Assembly (NCBI GenBank): GCA_964639075.1
Contig: CAZXCB010000137.1
Location: 1 to 9,206, forward strand
Origin: JAENVU01 sp964639075
GTDB lineage: Bacteria > Actinomycetota > Acidimicrobiia > IMCC26256 > JAENVU01
DNA: 9,206 bases
Direction: 5' to 3'
Part shown: piece by piece, positions 6,910 through 9,206 of the stretch
How the letters are laid out: the number at the start of each line of letters is the position of its first letter
Numbering within the stretch: the first letter of the stretch is position 1
Position numbers and translations under genes: made by a program
The notes under the pieces: generated by a model
Database searches by the model: none
What the model was told of the DNA's origin: nothing
Seen by the model: only the letters and a program-made list of their open reading frames with translations

Positions 6910-6925
6910 GCCCGCGAAACCGGGC
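6910..6925 (+). other. Short GC hairpin in the leader of the membrane-protein gene
   Basis: GCCCG (6910-6914) can pair with CGGGC (6921-6925) around a six-base loop containing GAAA. It lies between the oxidoreductase stop and the next gene. No T-run follows, so a terminator role is weak; it may be a chance fold in GC-rich DNA. Confidence 0.2.
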
Positions 6926-6948
6926 ATGGTGAGACGGTGCAGGGCAAC

Positions 6949-6953
6949 GGAGG
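6949..6953 (+). promoter_or_regulatory. Ribosome binding site upstream of the membrane-protein gene
   Basis: GGAGG is the best Shine-Dalgarno match in this leader. It lies 13 bases before the GTG at 6967, which is longer than ideal, but no comparable site precedes the ATG at 7012. Confidence 0.4.
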
Positions 6954-6966
6954 TACGCGGTCGGCG

Positions 6967-8742
6967 GTGACCGTCCCTGAAGGCGGCCGCGCCGCGACGG
7001 GACCGCATCGAATGAACCGGGGCACCTGGTTCCTCGTCGCGCTCGCGGTCGCGCCGCTCATCGCGTTGGCCCTCGTCGCCCTCCTGAAGGTGGGCCATGG
7101 GTACCTCGGCGTCTCCGACAACGGCATGAACGAGTTGCGCCTCCGCGACGTCGGCGAGCAGTGGCCGTTGATCGGGCCGTTCTCCCGTGACGGCTGGAGC
7201 CACCCGGGTCCGGCGCTCCTCTACGTGCTCGTCCTGCCGTTCCGGCTCACGGGGGGCCATTCCAACGGGCTGCTGGTCGGCGCGGTGCTGATCAACGCAG
7301 CCGCGATCGGCACGACGGTCGTCCTTGCACATCGCCGGGGCGGGACCGCGTTCGCGGTCCTGATCACGCTCGGACTGCTCGTCCTCCTCGGCACGCTCGG
7401 CGCCGAGTTCGTCTGGGACCCGTGGAATCCGTTCGTGACAGTCCTACCGTTCGGGGCCGCAGTGCTCGCTGCGTGGTGTGTGACGTGCGGAGACGCGTGG
7501 TGCCTCCCGGTCGTCACCGGCGTTGGCTCCTTCTGCGTCCAGACCCACGTGGGGTACGCACCGTTCGTCGCCGTGTTGCTCGCGATCTCGATCCTCGCGC
7601 TCTCGATGTCGGTCCGACGGCTGCCCGCCGCGGGGCCCAGCCTTCGCGGACCGGTCCTGGTCACGCTCGCCGTGCTCGTGGTGGTGTGGCTGCCACCGGT
7701 CGTGCAGCAGGTCACCGGCACGCCCGGCAACCTCGAGGCGATCGTGCACTACTTCCGCAGCGATCAGGCGACGCACAGCCTGCGCGAGGGGTACGACGTC
7801 GTCACCGCCCAGTTCGCATGGAATCCGGATTGGCTCGTGGGCGGTAGGCCCGTGAACGTCTTCAGCGGCGAGGTCGCGGGGCTGTTCACCGGGTCGTTCC
7901 CGATCTGGTGGATCGCGCTCGCCGTCGCGTGGGTCGTGGCCTTGCGCACCGGGCAACGCGCGGCGATGAATCTCGGCACGGTGCTCCTGATCACGATCGC
8001 GACCGCCGTCGTCGCGGTCGCTCGCACGATCGGGCCGCTCCTCGAGTACCGACTCCGCTCGATCTGGGTTCTCGGCATGTTCACGGCTGCGTTCGTCGCC
8101 TGGGTCGCATGGGACCGGATCACGCAGGATGCGCGGTTCCCGACACGCGTCGTCGCAGTGACGGCACTGGTCGCCGCGGTCGCGCTCAGCGCAGTTCGGA
8201 TCGCGCGCGCGCCAGATGCCGCAACACCGAACGCCCAGCAGGGACGGATCGCGGCGACGTTGGCGTCCCAGCTCGTTCACCGACTTCCGCGCCGCCCCGG
8301 TGCCGTGGTCATCACGGTCAGGAACTTCGGCGCCGGACCATTGATCACCGGCCTGATGGTGGAGCTCGAGCGAAATCACATCCGGGTCGCACTTCGCGAC
8401 AACCTCGACGACCGCCTTCGCTTCGGCGCGACGCGAATGCTCGGTCACCAGCCGGTCCGTTCCGAGATCCGGGTCGCTGTCGATCGGGAGATCGAGCGGA
8501 TCGCGGCACGACCGTGCACCCGCGAGATCGCGTACTGGGGTCACGCCTCCCGCAGTGACCGTGCCCGCGCGCAGGCGGTGATCGCCCGCATCACCCGGAA
8601 CCTCGCAGAGGGGCGCATCGAACCCCGGACGGCGTTGCACCGAGTCGCTGCGCATTCGCCGGATCTGGCCGCGGCCGCGGTGTTCCTCGTACCGGAGGGC
8701 CGGCTGAAGTGTGACGCGAGTCCTACAGGTAGAATCCCCTGA
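6967..8742 (+). CDS. Polytopic membrane protein, GT-C-like (glycosyltransferase 39-like) with C-terminal soluble domain
   Basis: 591 residues with about ten to twelve hydrophobic segments, at roughly 21-41, 82-96, 101-121, 127-145, 155-172, 196-213, 227-247, 308-326, 334-354, 366-382 and 395-412. After the first segment, a loop holds NELRLRDVG (55-63), PLIGPFSRDGW (67-77) and SHPGP (78-82); then come WDPWNP (150-155) and QTHVGYAP (192-199). Acidic residues in the first outer loop plus HPGP and WxPWNP motifs resemble actinobacterial GT-C-type integral membrane glycosyltransferases that use polyprenyl-phosphate sugars outside the membrane. Donor and acceptor are unknown. Residues 413-591 have no membrane segment and form a soluble, probably extracytoplasmic domain that I do not recognise. 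The start is uncertain: GTG 6967 (GGAGG upstream), ATG 7012, or GTGs at 6937 and 6895. The stop overlaps the glpX ATG by one base, and the last ~12 codons run through a repeat copy and the glpX promoter. Codons ending in A or T look somewhat more common here than in neighbours (not counted). Confidence 0.85.
   Translation: MTVPEGGRAATGPHRMNRGTWFLVALAVAPLIALALVALLKVGHGYLGVSDNGMNELRLRDVGEQWPLIGPFSRDGWSHPGPALLYVLVLPFRLTGGHSNGLLVGAVLINAAAIGTTVVLAHRRGGTAFAVLITLGLLVLLGTLGAEFVWDPWNPFVTVLPFGAAVLAAWCVTCGDAWCLPVVTGVGSFCVQTHVGYAPFVAVLLAISILALSMSVRRLPAAGPSLRGPVLVTLAVLVVVWLPPVVQQVTGTPGNLEAIVHYFRSDQATHSLREGYDVVTAQFAWNPDWLVGGRPVNVFSGEVAGLFTGSFPIWWIALAVAWVVALRTGQRAAMNLGTVLLITIATAVVAVARTIGPLLEYRLRSIWVLGMFTAAFVAWVAWDRITQDARFPTRVVAVTALVAAVALSAVRIARAPDAATPNAQQGRIAATLASQLVHRLPRRPGAVVITVRNFGAGPLITGLMVELERNHIRVALRDNLDDRLRFGATRMLGHQPVRSEIRVAVDREIERIAARPCTREIAYWGHASRSDRARAQAVIARITRNLAEGRIEPRTALHRVAAHSPDLAAAAVFLVPEGRLKCDASPTGRIP
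8703..8717 (+). repeat. 15-bp direct repeat, copy 2
   Basis: GCTGAAGTGTGACGC, identical to 6887-6901. This copy lies inside the final codons of the membrane-protein gene (encoding part of RLKCDA) and directly upstream of the predicted glpX -10 box. Confidence 0.6.
8705..8742 (+). promoter_or_regulatory. Probable leaderless promoter of glpX
   Basis: TAGAAT at 8730-8735 is a good actinobacterial -10 box (TANNNT). The A of the glpX ATG is seven bases after its end, where transcription would start, so the mRNA would be leaderless. A -35 box is less clear: TGAAGT at 8705-8710 gives 19-bp spacing, while TGTGAC at 8710-8715 gives only 14. No Shine-Dalgarno precedes the ATG, which fits. The promoter lies within the coding end of the upstream gene. 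Confidence 0.5.
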
Positions 8743-9206
8743 TGGATCCTGCCCCTCAGCCCCCTGACCGCAACCTCGCCATGGACCTGGCCCGTGCGAC
8801 CGAGGCGGCGGCCCTCGCCGCCGGACGGTGGTTCGGCCGGGGCGACAAGAACGGGGCGGACGGCGCCGCGGTCGACGCGATGCGGCTCGTGCTCAACAGC
8901 GTGCCCATGGAGGGCGTCGTCGTCATCGGGGAGGGCGAGAAGGACGAAGCCCCCATGCTGTTCAACGGCGAGGAGATCGGCGCCGGCGGTCCGGCGGTCG
9001 ACATCGCGGTCGACCCGATCGACGGCACCACGCTCACGTCGCTGGGCCGCAACAACGCGATCTCGGTGATCGCCGTCGCCGAACGCGGCACCAGGTTCGA
9101 CCCGGGACCGTGCGTCTACATGGACAAGATCGCGGTCGGCCCCGAGGCGGCCGGCGTCGTCGACCTCGACGCGCCGATCAAGGCGAACCTCGAAGCGGTC
9201 GCCAAG
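8742..9206 (+). CDS. glpX: Class II fructose-1,6-bisphosphatase GlpX, 5' part (3' end outside window)
   Basis: The first 155 residues of a GlpX-type phosphatase, which removes the 1-phosphate of fructose 1,6-bisphosphate in gluconeogenesis in the cytoplasm; the full protein is normally about 320-340 aa. Signature stretches are NLAMDLARATEAAALAAGRW (11-30), GRGDKNGADGAAVDAMR (32-48), IGEGEKDEAPMLFNGEE (62-78) and the metal- and phosphate-binding DPIDGTT (91-97), followed by YMDKIAVG (126-133). The acidic metal ligands in GEGE and DPID and the Asp of GRGDK are all present. In actinobacteria GlpX is commonly the main or only fructose bisphosphatase, so this is likely a housekeeping gene. The ATG at 8742 overlaps the upstream stop by one base and has no ribosome site; an in-frame ATG at codon 14 would cut off the conserved NLAMDL start and is unlikely. 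Confidence 0.96.
   Translation, partial: MDPAPQPPDRNLAMDLARATEAAALAAGRWFGRGDKNGADGAAVDAMRLVLNSVPMEGVVVIGEGEKDEAPMLFNGEEIGAGGPAVDIAVDPIDGTTLTSLGRNNAISVIAVAERGTRFDPGPCVYMDKIAVGPEAAGVVDLDAPIKANLEAVAK

Overview
The window comes from a high-GC genome (roughly 70 % GC by eye, not counted) with compact, partly overlapping genes, frequent GTG starts and strong G/C bias at third codon positions. A GlpX-type fructose-bisphosphatase, a luciferase-like flavin oxidoreductase, an acyl-CoA mutase and a probable leaderless promoter together suggest an actinobacterium. An Acidimicrobiia-like lineage is my guess from general gene style; nothing in the window proves it. I see no tRNA, rRNA, CRISPR array, transposase or phage gene, and no gene-free stretch longer than about 80 bp.

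Region 1 (1-2687, + strand) is a tightly coupled three-gene cassette: the 3' part of a GT4-family glycosyltransferase, a class I SAM-dependent methyltransferase (1-nt overlap) and an alpha/alpha-toroid protein of the kind often labelled 'prenyltransferase' (4-nt overlap). It looks like a module that builds and methylates a glycan or glycolipid whose product I cannot name. It ends at a short intergenic hairpin facing a convergent operon.

Region 2 (2713-5720, - strand) reads, in transcription order, SDR dehydrogenase, then acyl-CoA mutase large subunit, then a small methyltransferase with CmcI/Methyltransf_24-like motifs. The mutase carries the Phe/Gln active-site pair of isobutyryl-CoA mutase rather than the Tyr/Arg pair of methylmalonyl-CoA mutase, and it lacks a B12-binding domain. 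The SDR and mutase suggest branched acyl-CoA metabolism. The last gene may belong functionally with the convergent glycan cassette.

Region 3 (5721-9206, + strand) starts at a 79-bp divergent control region holding a TetR-operator-like near-palindrome. It then has a luciferase-like flavin oxidoreductase, a polytopic GT-C-like membrane protein with a C-terminal soluble domain, and the 5' part of glpX (class II fructose-1,6-bisphosphatase). A 15-bp exact direct repeat brackets the membrane-protein gene. The downstream copy abuts a probable leaderless glpX promoter lying inside the last codons of the membrane-protein gene.

Most of the window is ordinary metabolism. The points most worth a second look are the mutase specificity signature, the direct repeat bracketing the membrane-protein gene, and the uncharacterised glycosyltransferase-methyltransferase-toroid cassette.
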